A stretch of 64,000 bases of DNA from NCBI GenBank assembly GCA_951812925.1, contig OX638368.1, positions 150,708,492 to 150,772,491 on the forward strand, read 5' to 3'. The first letter of the stretch is position 1, and each line of letters begins with the position of its first letter. Made by a program: the position numbers and the translations under genes. Below, in pieces: positions 1 through 12,566 of the stretch. A model generated the notes under the pieces. It searched no databases and was not told the DNA's origin. It was given only the letters and a program-made list of their open reading frames with translations. The DNA comes from Calliopum simillimum (lineage: Eukaryota; Arthropoda; Insecta; Diptera; Lauxaniidae).

Positions 1-1028
1 TTAAAGAGCTTATTTTTTGTACGAATTTTACGAAGTAGTTCAGACGTCATCCACGGTTTTAACCTTTTTGTTCGGGAACTATTAACCTTAACTATTTTCG
101 TGCACTGAGATGTATGATTCATTAGAATTTGGACAAACTTGTTATAGGCTTCCGAAGGGTCAGGTTCCTCATAAACATTGTCCCAAAATTCATACCTTAG
201 ACAATCGTTTAATTTTTCAAAATTAACAATATTGCGCTCAACAGATGATACAATTTCAGAGTCAGTTATTTCTATGTTGCCAAACTTTAGACAAGTCAAA
301 CAGTGATCCGAAATTTGAAAATCGGCCACGGAACTAGCTAAAGAAATTCCACTAGATTGTTTCAGTCTTACAAAAATGTGATCAATACAAGTACGAGAAG
401 AAATACGTGTTGGCTGATTTATACAAGATTCCAAACCATAAGATGAGAGCAAAGCCAAATAATTGTTGACAAAATTAGAATCATTCAAAATATTCAAATT
501 TAAATCTCCTAATAAAACAAAGTTGTCAGACTTACCACCTTGCATGACACTGCCCAGATCATTAAGAAATAAATCATTGGGACAATACTCATTAAATCTG
601 TAGATACAAACAAAGCTAAACTTTTGGCCATAAACTTCACAACTCAGTTTCAAAATATCAGAAGTCACAAAATTATATTTTACTACATCACAGTTTATAT
701 CACTTTTAACAAAAGCAGCCACACCACCCGCCGCGTAATTATTATTACAGTTAGCAAAAAAAGAATACCCAGGAATATCAAACAGAGATGTTTCCACATC
801 ATATATCCACGTCTCCGTTAAGAAAACAAAGTCTGGCTTTTTTACAAAAGAATCTAAATGTACAAGAAAGTTATCAAAGTTTTTCCTCATACTCCTTATG
901 TTTTGTTGAAGGATATAAAACCCGTTCAAATGTATATCATTTGAGATCGAAAGAAAGTCAACGTTTTGACAAATATTAAAAGGATGGTGAAATAAACTTG
1001 ATTGGGGATGATTATTAGTCAAACTCAT
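1..1028 (-). mobile_element. LINE ORF2, endonuclease part (CR1/jockey-like), runs off the window start
   Basis: Seen: an uninterrupted minus-strand frame from an ATG at 1028 down to base 1 (342 codons, no stop). It contains the marks of an apurinic-like LINE endonuclease: QNIRSM near the N-terminus, LTETW, GGVA, GDLNLN, and a late SDHC. The reverse transcriptase would lie before base 1. The ATG overlaps the stop of the upstream ORF1 in an ATGA quartet, an arrangement known from non-LTR elements that re-initiate translation. In the family, this domain nicks target DNA to prime reverse transcription. The frame is intact, so the copy is fairly young, but its 3' end cannot be seen. Clade (CR1, L2, jockey) is inferred only from general form. 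Confidence 0.88.
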
Positions 1029-1474
1029 TTATTTAATTTGGCTAAATCCTCAAGAGAGTTAATTATATAAAATTTATCACCATCTTTTTTACGCATCAGA
1101 ACTTTACCTCTTCCAACCCAAACATACTTATATTTTAAATCCTTATTTGCTTTCTTTGCAGCGTTAAAAATTTTACGTGTCTTGTAAGTTAAACTTTCAT
1201 TAATAAAAATGCTCTTATTCTGGGTACCACCAAATAGATTTGTAGTTAACTTTGTTCTATTTGCATATTTTTTTTTCATTAATAGTTTTTTTGTATTGTA
1301 AGACACAAATTTTACACATAATACATCAGACGAGCCTACAGGGGCACCTTCATTTAAATTTATAGTTTTGCGTACGTAGCAATTATCTATTTGATCTTCT
1401 CTTATGTTAGAGTTCAAACCATCTGAAAAAAGTTTTAAAGCAGAATCAAGTGCATTGCATTTTAATGCAAGCAT
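1025..1474 (-). mobile_element. LINE ORF1, C-terminal part with FP25-like domain
   Basis: Seen: 149 codons ending in a TGA that overlaps the ORF2 start. The C-terminus has the pattern KYVWVGRGKVLMRKKDG, typical of the baculovirus FP25-like C-terminal domain found in ORF1 proteins of many insect LINEs. These proteins bind the element RNA. The listed start is only the first Met of the open frame; family members are longer and usually carry an N-terminal zinc finger and coiled coil. Upstream of 1474 I cannot follow the frame, so this copy is probably 5'-truncated near 1.5 kb or has decayed there. Confidence 0.75.
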
Positions 1475-1700
1475 TTTCGATGAAACTTTGTAGAAAGTTG
1501 AAGAACACCAATGCTCCTTTCATTTTTGATATTATTGAGTTAATTTCATATCTTGCCAAAAAGTTCATTGAGATGTTGGTGCCTAAATACATACTTAGGT
1601 GTTATCATTGCCAGTCAAATTTGCTTGAGATTGAAGAATTCAAAGTTTTTAAAGATCTTTACGCCATTGAAATTTGTTATAAAATAAAAAATTTACACTC

Positions 1701-1998
1701 GCTGGTATGGGAGGTGCCACTCCCAGAACTTGCCCTCAGGGTTTCTAGCATTAGTGTATATTTTGGTTGCATTTTCGTAAATGTTGCTCTAAATATTGCG
1801 TTTTTGTATGGGCAGTTTTCAATCCCACGACCTATCTCTTATGACGGAAGTTTTTAAAACATTTTCATGAAATTATCTTGCTTTCCAAAATTATTATGTA
1901 AAATGATTTCCACAGACAGTCTGCCAATCAGACGGATAGACAGACGGACATGGTTATGTCGATTTAGGAGGTGACGTTGATCAAGCATATATGAGAAT
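1701..1998 (-). repeat. Dispersed repeat family A, copy 1 (reverse orientation)
   Basis: Reverse-complement copy of the family seen best at 29851-30769. Shared landmarks are the CTCCCATA/GGTGCCA segment at about 1706 and the segment reading (reverse) CACCTCCTAAATCGACATA next to a GTCCGTCTGTC stretch at about 1940-1990. Diverged and without coding potential. Confidence 0.6.
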
Positions 1999-3561
1999 AC
2001 CTAAAAATTATCTTCCCTTATTTGATCCAAGTTTTCAGTAAAATTTTTTTTTCATATTCTATATCCAAATGTGGTGGAATATATTTCTTGACGTGTAAAA
2101 TGAAATTCCAAATGGGTAAACAAGAAAATTTCGCCATGAGGGGCTGGCAGGAACTCGTCTTACCTGAAAAGTAAACGTTATTCGTTTTTTACTACGCATG
2201 GAGGGCTAAAATTAAAAAAAAAAATCATTAACAAAGTCAACTTCATCAAGAAAGTTGCTTGAATTTTTTCAGAATTTTAGGGCCTGTAATGTGGCCGTAA
2301 TGAGTGATTTAGACTTTTTAGCCCTCACCGTGTGCCACATCCAATTTTTTTGAATGTTACTTGAGAATGTGCGGAAACGTGCCTTGTATCACATCTACTA
2401 CTTCTAAAGTGTGTGCTCTCGCGCATATTGTCGGAAATCTAATTTTTTCCGAAATTATCAGGTAAAACTACCGTAATCTGATATTATTTGACACAGATTA
2501 TAAAGATTTGGTATACATGTGAAAGGCACTGGGACACACTGTGTAGTAGTTAGTTTTTTATACATTTTTATTAGACAGAATTTAACTTTTATTTCATGGG
2601 AAAAATCATACAAAATCTGTCATCATATTCTGAAAGGAAATCAGAAGGCGTAGAGACATAGGGGGTTATCATGAACCAATACTCGCAGGGAATTTTTCTC
2701 AAACTGGAAAAGATAATGCACAGCAGTCTAAGGACAATTTCCCGGGAACATTTATTCACGATAACCCCCAGGCAAAGATAAAAACGGTTTATGAAAAAAT
2801 TTTCCATAGAAATAATTGTACTTGCAAGTATTATAAGATATATTTAATCGATTTCAAAAAAATATTGTACTTCTGATATCAGTTACCTCAAAAAAACCAT
2901 TTTCCAAAGAAAACACATGAGTTCCTTATTATTAAGTGAATATGTACACATGACGAATGTCAAGTCGAATTAGCATTAAATACATAAAAGTTGTGACATA
3001 AATTATTACTGAATGTTTTTTATGTGATAAGTGCTATGCTCAGTTTTTATTTCTCGCGTACAGGGTTTGTTCTTAAATTTTTTATACGAATGCTTAATTT
3101 AAAGGGAGATTAATTTATACGATTGGTGCCTTTTGTTTGCGCACTTGTGTGCAATTTCCTCCCCCTTTATTTGTATGCAAGCAATATTTGATTGTCTGCG
3201 TGTTTCATTGTTTTCATAGGATTGTTTACTCTTGAAATTAGTTTTGAATTACGATAAATATGAAAATGATTATGAAATTATTTACATAAAAATTCAAGGG
3301 AATGCTGGTACTAAGTCACTCTGAAGTCAAAAAATTTTTACCGTTTTAGTAGCTAACAATGTCACTTTAATAGTTCTGTGGCGATCACACGGAGACAAAT
3401 TAATTTCATAATTTTTACTCCACTCAAGTTGGAAAAAAATAAAAGTAATTACTTAAAACCAAATTTCACACAAATAAACATACGTGCGAACTATTTGATG
3501 TTTCCGTAAAGTAGCATTTGCAAATAAAATATAGTGAAATAACAAAATAATATTCACCCCT
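1999..3561. other. Non-coding stretch
   Basis: No coding region recognised. The only structure I see is a short inverted repeat, GGGGGTTATC near 2669 against GATAACCCCC near 2755, around a 100-bp loop, which looks like a small hairpin MITE. The rest is AT-rich with poly-A/T runs. Confidence 0.4.
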
Positions 3562-3972
3562 ATTCCCAATTGTCGTTTCTATTTCGTTTCTGAGGCGTTT
3601 TAGTTTTCATCGTCAACCCGTTTCAAAAATTTGGATTCTGGAAACATATTGGATCGATGAGAAGTGTTTACAGAGGGGTAAGGAAAACGAAGCGATCACA
3701 CTTATCATCGTTTCCCTGACCCCTCGATAACCACCCCTTGTTGTTCCAATATATATTTCTTTCATTATTTTTCAATATATAGGAACGACGAGCAGATTTT
3801 ATAGAGGGATTGGGAAAACGAAGCATTCAACCATATACTTCGTGTTTCTAATCCCTCGATAAACACTCCTCGTCGTTTCAGTATACAAGTATTTCCAGAC
3901 TCCAATTTAGAAACGAGACGACGAAAAAAACTTAAATGCCTCAAAAACGAAAAAGAAACGATAATTTGGAAT
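3562..3972. repeat. Multi-hairpin foldback element
   Basis: Outer arms pair: TTCCCAATTGTCGTTTCTA with its near-complement ending at 3972, and the GAGGCGTTTTAGTTTTCATCGTC region with the matching GACGACG...TGCCTC region near 3920-3945. Inside are two more hairpins: AGGGGTAAGGAAAACGAAGC pairs with the GTTTCCCTGACCCCTC segment, and AGAGGGATTGGGAAAACGAAG pairs with GTGTTTCTAATCCCTC. The two inner hairpins resemble one another, so the element is an inverted structure built of related sub-hairpins. Confidence 0.7.
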
Positions 3973-6900
3973 ATGGATGATTTACTCTAAATTGCCTACA
4001 TTTTCCGATACGTACAGTAAATTATAATGTATAACCATTTTTACTTTATAAATCTAGTAAAAATATTTATGCATGTATTGACAGACATTTGCTCAGTCAA
4101 TAAATTGTGTACCATGTTATCATATGGTCAGTGGTCTATCTAGAGGTTTAAGGAGTTTGTAATTGCAAGTACAAAATAATATCATCACAAGAACGGATCC
4201 TGGTTCGAATCCTAGCGCGGACAGTACGCTTTTTTTTTTCTTTTTGAACTTAAGAGTAAAGTAAATATCACTTAAATTTTTTCAAAAAAATTACAGTACT
4301 GTAGAGTTATTCGAAAATTCTAAATTTACTAAAATAGCAATGTAAAATTTATTCTATTAAAAAATTGTCAGTATATTAACCTAAAATTTTAGTAACATTT
4401 ACTAGATATAGAGCAGTGCAAACTATTATTTTTCCCCGTGTAGGTTTTTACTTGTGTACAACGTACAGAATAAGGCCTAGAATTTTTTCTTCGTTGTCAT
4501 TACTTCTTGGTGTCTTGCTTGAACTCGATATTTTTGAGGTAAAATACCTAAAAAGGAGATGTTCGTCAGACACTTTGTGAAATGCGTGGGCAATATCGTG
4601 AAAAGTGGCAGAACAGTATTATTTGAGCACGAAACTTTTCCTCATCTCATTAGTTAAATTTTTCACTTGCTCTATGGGATTAACGAAAACCAAACTGATA
4701 GCATGGTTGTATGTTGCCAGGACTTTCTTAAACGTGCGGTTTCTTCTTGTAATCACCATAAATATAATTTTTTAATCCAGCAATTTTAATCTGATAGATA
4801 TTCACTGAAAAAGTCATCCCATTCTTTCGTTTGTTCGATTTTTCTCTTACAATATGGATGCGCTTCGGCTGATTTCTCTTAAATGTAATATTAACACATC
4901 ATTTAAAAAAATAATTCACATAAATTAAGTCGTAGTAACAATTCCAAAACTTTAAACTCATTTAATTCCCACATTAAGCCGAAACACACTTCATTGATTA
5001 GTCGCACCCATTGGATGTTAGATGACAACCACTGATTTAAACAGCAGCTCATTCAGCAATTTATCATATTAATTGCCAGTGATTAATCATAAAACGAAAA
5101 AAAAAAATAAAAAGAAAGAAAGAAAAAAACACAGAAGCCAGTGTGACAAATTTTAAAGCCACTACTGTTGACAGTATAGCGATGAAATGTGCGCACACGC
5201 CCTTAAATCATATTTTAAAGTTACACAAATAATCTATTTCTGTTTTTAAATCAATGCAACGAAAATAAACTCGTAAATCATCCCTAAAATCTTAGTAGTG
5301 TACAAATAGGTATATAGTATGTATAGGATGAACATTAAAACATACATGCATATCTATGTCTAGTGAAAAAAGAGGTGAAATTCTAAAACAAAAAAGGAGA
5401 TCCATCATCAAGCTGTCAGTTACATAAGAAATTTCCAACTAATTGTCAGGAATCCTTTTGATTTTCAATTAAAATTTCACACTTTGTCAAATTTCACCTA
5501 CCGTCGGCCTATGCTAAATAGCACTCCAATTTAGCCAGTGACCCAGAAAAAAGGGGTGCCAACACAAGAAAATGTCAGTCAAAAAAGGTTGCATACTAAA
5601 TATGAGAAAATCTGCTTAATACCCGTACATACATACGTATCCACACATACTACCTGCATGCCCGCACTCACATGCCAAACCAACCAATCAGTTGAAAAGT
5701 TGTCGAAGCAGTCATAGTTGTGGTCGTCGGAATTTTAATTTGAAATTTGAGATCGAATTGGGTGGAACGTTAGTCACGCTGGCATTGTCAGATGGTGTTA
5801 GTTACACAACTGGGTGTTCATTATGTAATGTATATATGTGGGTATGATGTTAAAATCAAAAGGACTTTTGATTTGCAATGAGTTGCTTAAGGAAAACATC
5901 AGAATACTTTCAGACAAATTGTTGTGGCGGCCTTTTTCATCTCAAGTGCTTGTAGGACGCAAACAATAGTCATCTAGAATACCAGAAGATTTTTGTGATT
6001 GTTTGACCTTTTAATTTCATTTCATTAGTAAACTTTTTTATGATTTTTGCGACACTTGGCTCAGAAAATAAACCTGTTTCTAAGAATATCAATAACTTAA
6101 TTTCAACCAAAGCTATCTTAATATCTTTTGCCATGTTGAGTTACATATGATTTTTGAATAATGACAAATAACACTCTTCGTTTAAGACTTTCACTTATTG
6201 AAACTGTAAATGTTTCATCTTATATTTTCGTATCTTTTTCAAATGAATTTTATTTTTTTTTTTCTTATTTTACTTTTCCTCCGGCATGAAATTATAGAAC
6301 CCGATTAAATGTCAGTCAGTCAATTTTTCAAAAAGTAATAAATCACGCCATGACAATGGAAAAACAATTTTCTCCCCAATGACCATGTTACACACATATC
6401 CGACGAAAATCACCAACCTACACATTGGCATTGACATAACCTGAGGTGTAGAAAAATGCTATATTGTAATTGATACTAAAAAGCCCTTAATTGGCACCTT
6501 AACGTTACGATTTTTTGACAAATCCCTTGAGGACATTTCGCAAAAGAACAAAACAAATTGTTGAGGGTGAATTAATAGAAAATAAAATTGATTTGCTTAA
6601 ACAGTAGATGTGATATATTTGCAACTGTATACAGTAGAATGTAGAAATGTAGGATACCATTGTATTGTTGACAACTGCAATAAGTAACTATAATAAACGT
6701 ACCGTAAAGATAATAACGCATACTACCAGTATTACAGCCTTACATCATTACTAACGCCGACTAAATACAAATATTTGGCCATAAAAACGGTTTCAAGCTA
6801 CGCAAATGAATATGAATAGAATGCACTGTCCGAAAAGTAGAATTTATTGTATGAGGCCAAACTTCCAATTGAAATTAACAAGGCAGTAGAGAACATGATA

Positions 6901-8914
6901 CACAATAAGTCATCTGGAAAGGTAGGAAATCTAGGAAAGCAAAAGTCGTGCAATAGTTTAAAATTGTTAGGGAACACATTCATTTGTTGTCGGAAAGACC
7001 TTCATACGGTAGGATCTGTTGCAACAACGTTTTGAGATTTCCATCTCAATACAATATCTGAGTGAAATTTGGTGGCAATACTTCACACAATGCTTGCACT
7101 ACAGCATTATGAAAATTTTTCTTGCATGGGAAAGTACCACTCCTTGTTGTACGATCACGTCTAGTTTTTCCTCAGAGCTTCCAATAACCATTTCTAGTAT
7201 ATGTATATTAGAGCGCCCATATGTGCAAAATTCTGATTTTGCTTGCTCCCCGTCCATTTCCTGAAATTAGAGGTCAAAAAAATAAGATCTCAAAAAAAAA
7301 TTTGGAATCGGTAGTGGAAAAAACACAGCCGGTTTTCGATCAAAGGTCGAAAAATTGACTAAAAAAAGGCAAGTCGCTTTGACTGCCCGTTATTTCAAAA
7401 CTATTCATTATTTCATAATACTTCGAAGACAACTTTTGTAGAGCATGACTAGGCCAACATTACCTTCTTAAAAAGTTTTGGTCCAAAAATTAAATTTGTG
7501 GCTGTTTCGGTACAAAAATTTCAATTTTTTAAGAAAATTTTCATAACTTTTTTTCTATAATTTGTTTTTTTTTAATTTTCAAAGAGCGTAATATTTCTTC
7601 TGTAATTTTTATGTTGTAGGGAACTAAATTTTGATTAATTTAAAAGAAAATTTATAAAAAAATATTGGTTTTTAAGAAATGGAGCCCGTTTCAAAGTTAA
7701 GAAAAAAAATTTATTTTCTTATTTTTACTTCTTAAATTTTAATTTGGTAAAAAACTACTTTGGTAGTCATATTTTCGAAACTAATTTGGGATCGCTGAAC
7801 ACGAAAATAGCATTTATTTTCGTTTTAGTGCGTTTTTGGACTGTTCTAGCAGATATAATCGAAAATTTCGAAATTCGAGCACACAGCCCAGGAAAAAATT
7901 TCAATCAAGTTATCGTGAACTGCACAAAGATGTGAAATTGCACGTGAGCATTATAAGAAAAAAAGTTTTCAAAATCGGTTCATGGCATGGTTTTTAAAAT
8001 GAGGTCGAAAAACGGTATTTTAAAAAGCGACTGCAAACCAAAACCAAAATAGTTGTTTTAGATGTATTTATTAAGGCTGAATTCGAAATTGGACGCGAAA
8101 TTGCTGTATCACTTATGGTTTGTGGGATATCTCACCCCTAGTGTTCAAAAAACACGATTATTGAGGTTGTGTAGAACACGCACAAAATCGTTTTGGTCTT
8201 TTCTATTAAATGCGTCATTTAGTACTGTTTTCTTCTTCAAAATGAGTTACAGAATGGTCTTGTATGATTGTTCGTTAAAATTTCATGACCATTTTAAAAT
8301 AACATTACGTAGGCTGCTCGATATATTTCTGGCCTAGGCAACACTAAGTTGCTTTTTAGTGCTCAGCGACTGGTGAAATTTTATAGAAAATATTTCTGTG
8401 GTACACACGGTATCTATGTTCCCCGTTTTAGTTGTAATTTTTTAACCTTTTAAAGCAAAAGGGGAAAAATGACCCATATGTGGGTCATGTAGAGGGTTAA
8501 AGTTTTCCACAATAATCTTTCCGTAATATCGTACAAAACTTTGTTGAACATATTATACATCTCGGATGTAAGAACCGTATAGTTTAAGATGTCGATTTAA
8601 CACAAGAATGCGTTAAAAGGGGGGGAAACTTTGACCCCTCTAAAAAACAAAATCTGACGTAAACTTTCGAAACGCCGAAACACGTGTATTATTTTTCGGT
8701 CGCCTTAACCAAAATCCATTGTCAGAACCTTGTTATTTTTTTTTTTCGTGTAATAGAGAATCCTGACAGGGGGGCATCGTTTTTCTCATGTACTTACATA
8801 AGCATAAACTTTAAAAAAAATTTTGATTTGCGAATTATTTAGTGTACTATAGTCAAAGTTTTATTAGGAATAGATTATTCTAGCTCTGAACGAAAGTTGA
8901 GGAGCTTGAACTTG
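3973..8914. other. Non-coding stretch
   Basis: No gene recognised. At about 4190-4230 there is a B-box-like GGTTCGAATCC followed by a long T run, as in an RNA polymerase III unit, but no tRNA fold could be built. 7260-8460 is unusually rich in AAAATTT-type words and reads like an old repeat. Short open frames show no family resemblance. Confidence 0.4.
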
Positions 8915-8922
8915 GCACATGC

Positions 8923-9337
8923 TAGAGATGAGCAAAATTAGTCTTGTTCTTGGTCTTGGTAATTTTGCGAGACCAAGACCAAGACGCTGATATTTTTGCA
9001 AGACCAAGACTGCTATGGTCTTGGTCTTGCATATGATCATCGTCAAGACCAAGACTGCTTGTAGTCTTGGAAAATTATTGTAAAAAGGTGTTTCACGCCC
9101 GTTTCGAAGATAAAATTAACTCTCAATTTGAACTTTATCAATATGAACTTTGGCATCTTAAAAACCCAACTGCTTTGGAAAAATATGTTTTTGAATACTC
9201 AATATCTCTAGAAATTTTTTTAAGACTTAATGAGCAAGATCAAGACCAAGACTGAATATCAAAACCAAGACTCAATGTGCAAGAACAAGACCAAGACCAA
9301 GACTGCTATTATCTTGGTCTTGGTTTGCTCATCACTA
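8923..9337. mobile_element. hAT-type MITE with exact 8-bp target duplication GCACATGC
   Basis: Seen: terminal inverted repeats TAGAGATGAGCAAA (left) and TTTGCTCATCACTA (right). The flanking octamers GCACATGC at 8915-8922 and 9338-9345 are identical. Both ends carry arrays of GACCAAGACCAAGAC or its complement, about a dozen hexamer-like units in all. TIRs beginning TAG.GATG and an 8-bp duplication are the signature of hAT transposons. The interior has no transposase, so the element is non-autonomous. Subterminal repeats are where hAT transposases bind. Confidence 0.88.
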
Positions 9338-9345
9338 GCACATGC

Positions 9346-12193
9346 TATACATATTTTAATACTTTAAAACTAAAAGAGCGCTCTAAAGATAACCGTATTT
9401 TATACAAAGATGTAAAATTTGTAAAATTTGGACTAGGGATGATGGACTTTCCTACACAACGTACGATAAATTGATAGAGTTATTCGGATTTTCAATCTTT
9501 TACTTGCATTTTACTGTTAATCGGTGGGGGTATTGAAATTCTATCAGTATCAAAAATAAAACACTTAATAGTTGATATTTAATGGAAAAAGACTCGAATT
9601 TTGCAGTCATGTCTATTTACCAGTTATGTGTATTTATAAATTTTACTAGAATAGTAGAAAAAAAACCGAATGTTCCAGATAAACGCAACCACTTTACGGT
9701 ATGAAAATAAACATCTCCACTTATTTTATTCCAACACCAAACTCCATCGTCGACTTCTCTGACTTACTTTTCAACCACATCGAAAATTCCATTTGTCGGC
9801 AATATAATCCAGCAAATGATACTAATCTATTATTGGGTTGTGTTGAGCTCCACACTACCGCTACTTTCCGATGCTGAGATGATGATGATGATGGCACGTA
9901 AACGAGCCAAGTTAGGGTCAAGTGGGCTTTTGCCTATAAATCTCATCAAACTAATTCGATTTTCAGCCGGTGTCATGCAATGTGTCCGGAGCGGAGGGGA
10001 TGAATGGACAGTTAAATGGATGGTCGTATGGTTGCTGTATTACTGAATTTGCAAAAACAACCCCTGCGGTTTTGTTTGACATGTTGTTCGTCTATCGTTT
10101 TTGCTTTTTGTTGTTGTTGTTGCTTCACTGTACCAACATTTCATTTGTACGAGTACACATTGATTGCAACCAAGTTCAACATTCAGCATTCATTTCGATG
10201 ATTGTCCACCGACACCAGATTTTATAATTGAATTTGAAATTGAAGAAGATGACACTCGTCGCCGTTGGTTGGTTTCAATTGCACTCCAACTTTTTAAGTT
10301 TGAAAATAATATATATTTGATATTTACAATATGTATGCATAAAGAGATATCACTGTGTTGAATGCATACATAATACACACACATAAATATGTATGTTTGT
10401 ATTTTGTTGTGCATTAGCATTTTATATGGGAAACCAAAATTAAATTACGTATAAAATTTCAAAATTTGATTATCGAATTTTTCTGTACAAACAACAACAG
10501 ATATGGGACCACAAGCACATTAACTATTGAAAATCAGAAAATTTTTCACTTGAACAGATGAAAATAGTTGTCAGATAAATTTTATTGGTTAACCCAAAAG
10601 GTTATTGAGTTTAATTGCATATAAGTACTTAAATATGCGTTTTTATTTCAAATATAACCATTCTGATTCATTAGGTTTTATGATCATTGCGAGTGATTTG
10701 ACCTTCTTTGTTTCAAATATTGTTATTTATTGATGAATAAATAGCTAGAACTAATGCATTTAATAAGTCCAGAAAAGCAATGCGATGAAACAACATCTCG
10801 ACTATGCTAACGATAACTGCCTGTTGTCGTCCAGATATTCATATATGCAAAATAAACTCCAAGACCGTGTTTGGGAACTGGAGATGACCAGTTTTAAAGT
10901 CAGTGTATTCTAAACTTAGTGAAGAAATCGTTGGTGACTCCTCATGAATTCTTTTGGCTCCTATGTGGCATTAAAAGCTATTATTTTATTCCCAGTAGAG
11001 TGGCTCAAAATCTAAACTCGTGCCGATTTTTGCTGCTCTGGCCATACCCGATTAGGACCATGAGAAAAGGTGTGTAAGTCGATTTATGTGATTTTTCTGA
11101 ATTTTTTTTTTAACAATTTTATAGCATTATTGCTATTGCTTAGTAAAACTATCAACATCTTCATTTTTTACGTATTATAATTCTAAAAATCGTCTCAAAT
11201 TTGAGTGGTAATATATTGATATGAATGTGAAAAATGTACAAAAAATCTGACTTTGCTTGGTCGAAACCATATCTATTTTAAATTCTTCGAAATTGAAGTC
11301 CTCAAAACGGCTCCGATTTTGATGATTTTTTTATCATTTTTTTTTTTTTAAATCAGAAACATTTTGGAGCGCGGCCTCTTCATAAGCAAACACTAAGTCA
11401 AAGTCTATCTCATTCTTGAGTATATGCTAATGAGCATCATTTCTAAAGTTTCATTAAAATCGATACAGCCGTTCTTGAGAAAAACATGGCAACAGTTTTT
11501 TATACACAATTTTCGGCACTATAAAAAGAGAAGATATCTCAGGTACCATACAAGATACAGCAATTTGAATACTATATTCGGATTTAAAATAGCCAAATAC
11601 ATATAAAATAACTATTTTGATTTTTGTTTTTTTCCAATTTTTTTTAACAAAAACATAAGTTTCTTAAATATTGTTTAAAAGATTATATAATTCCGACCGC
11701 GCTCCAAAATGTATTGACAAGCTCTCTTAAAAACATTGGACACGCGTTTGTTTGTTTTTTGATTAAAAATTTTTTTCATGAAGTTTTAGGTACAAAAGTT
11801 TGTATTTTTAATTTTGGTTTTGTCGATTTTGTCATATTTTTGGTGATAGAATTCGAATTCGTAATGAAAATTTGGGTTCCCATATAAAATTTTGGAAATC
11901 TTCCCCCTCATTCCATGCGGGAAGAGAGTGACGTGGGTCAAGATAAGTATCGTTGAATTGCACTCTTCAAATTATTCGACACGTGTTTTTTGGTTTTTTG
12001 ATTCAACTGCAGCTTTCAAAATATTTAACTGTTCAGGGATTTTTCGGGTAGTCTGTATGTTTTTTATATTTTTTTTTTTTTATATTTCAATTTTGAAGTA
12101 TGTTCTCTCTGTTATCATTTAAAGATTAAAAAACTGAATAAAAACTGTAACACTATTATTATTGATGTACATAAAATAACAAAAAAAAAAGAT
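9346..12193. other. Non-coding stretch
   Basis: No gene recognised. A short inverted repeat pairs the CATTTTGGAGCGCGG segment at 11360 with its complement at 11698, enclosing about 350 bp. Otherwise AT-rich, with small TTG microsatellites near 10100. Confidence 0.4.
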
Positions 12194-12347
12194 ATCCCAG
12201 TGTGCCAGACGGTACATATCTCCGCTTTTTTATTCCCAAAAAAAAGCGAATCGTTTTTTTTTTTTGGAATTTCTCCCGCAAACGGATCAGTAACGGATCC
12301 GAAACAGTTAAAAAAGCAGAGATATGAACCATCTAGCACACTGGGAT
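12194..12347. mobile_element. Short MITE, CCCAGTGTGCCAGACGG family, copy 1
   Basis: Ends pair as ATCCCAGTGTGCCAGACGGT against the complement of ACCATCTAGCACACTGGGAT, with the arms continuing through CATATCTCCGCTTTTT. About 154 bp, non-coding. A larger relative with the same terminus lies at 37412-37957. Confidence 0.75.
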
Positions 12348-12566
12348 GTTTCGCTTCTGCTGGACCTGGGTAAACTTTGAATGGTTCGTGACCATTCTCC
12401 TTTGCACATTTCAGATAGGTATCTCGTGGGCAACATAATACCCATGTAATATATATTTGTCGAGATTATAAAGAAACCAGATAGATAATTTGTTCTTAAG
12501 AAATAAAATAAAACATTTCTGAAAAACATTACATTACCTACATAAAAAAAATAATAAAAAACAAAT

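Noticed and set aside
1450..1857. 135-codon plus-strand open frame
   Set aside because: It lies opposite the LINE ORF1 start and a repeat A copy; composition and lack of family signal mark it as chance.
4126..4230. tRNA-like B box with poly-T after it
   Set aside because: The T-stem and acceptor stem do not pair and no A-box half fits; only the GGTTCGAATCC word supports it.
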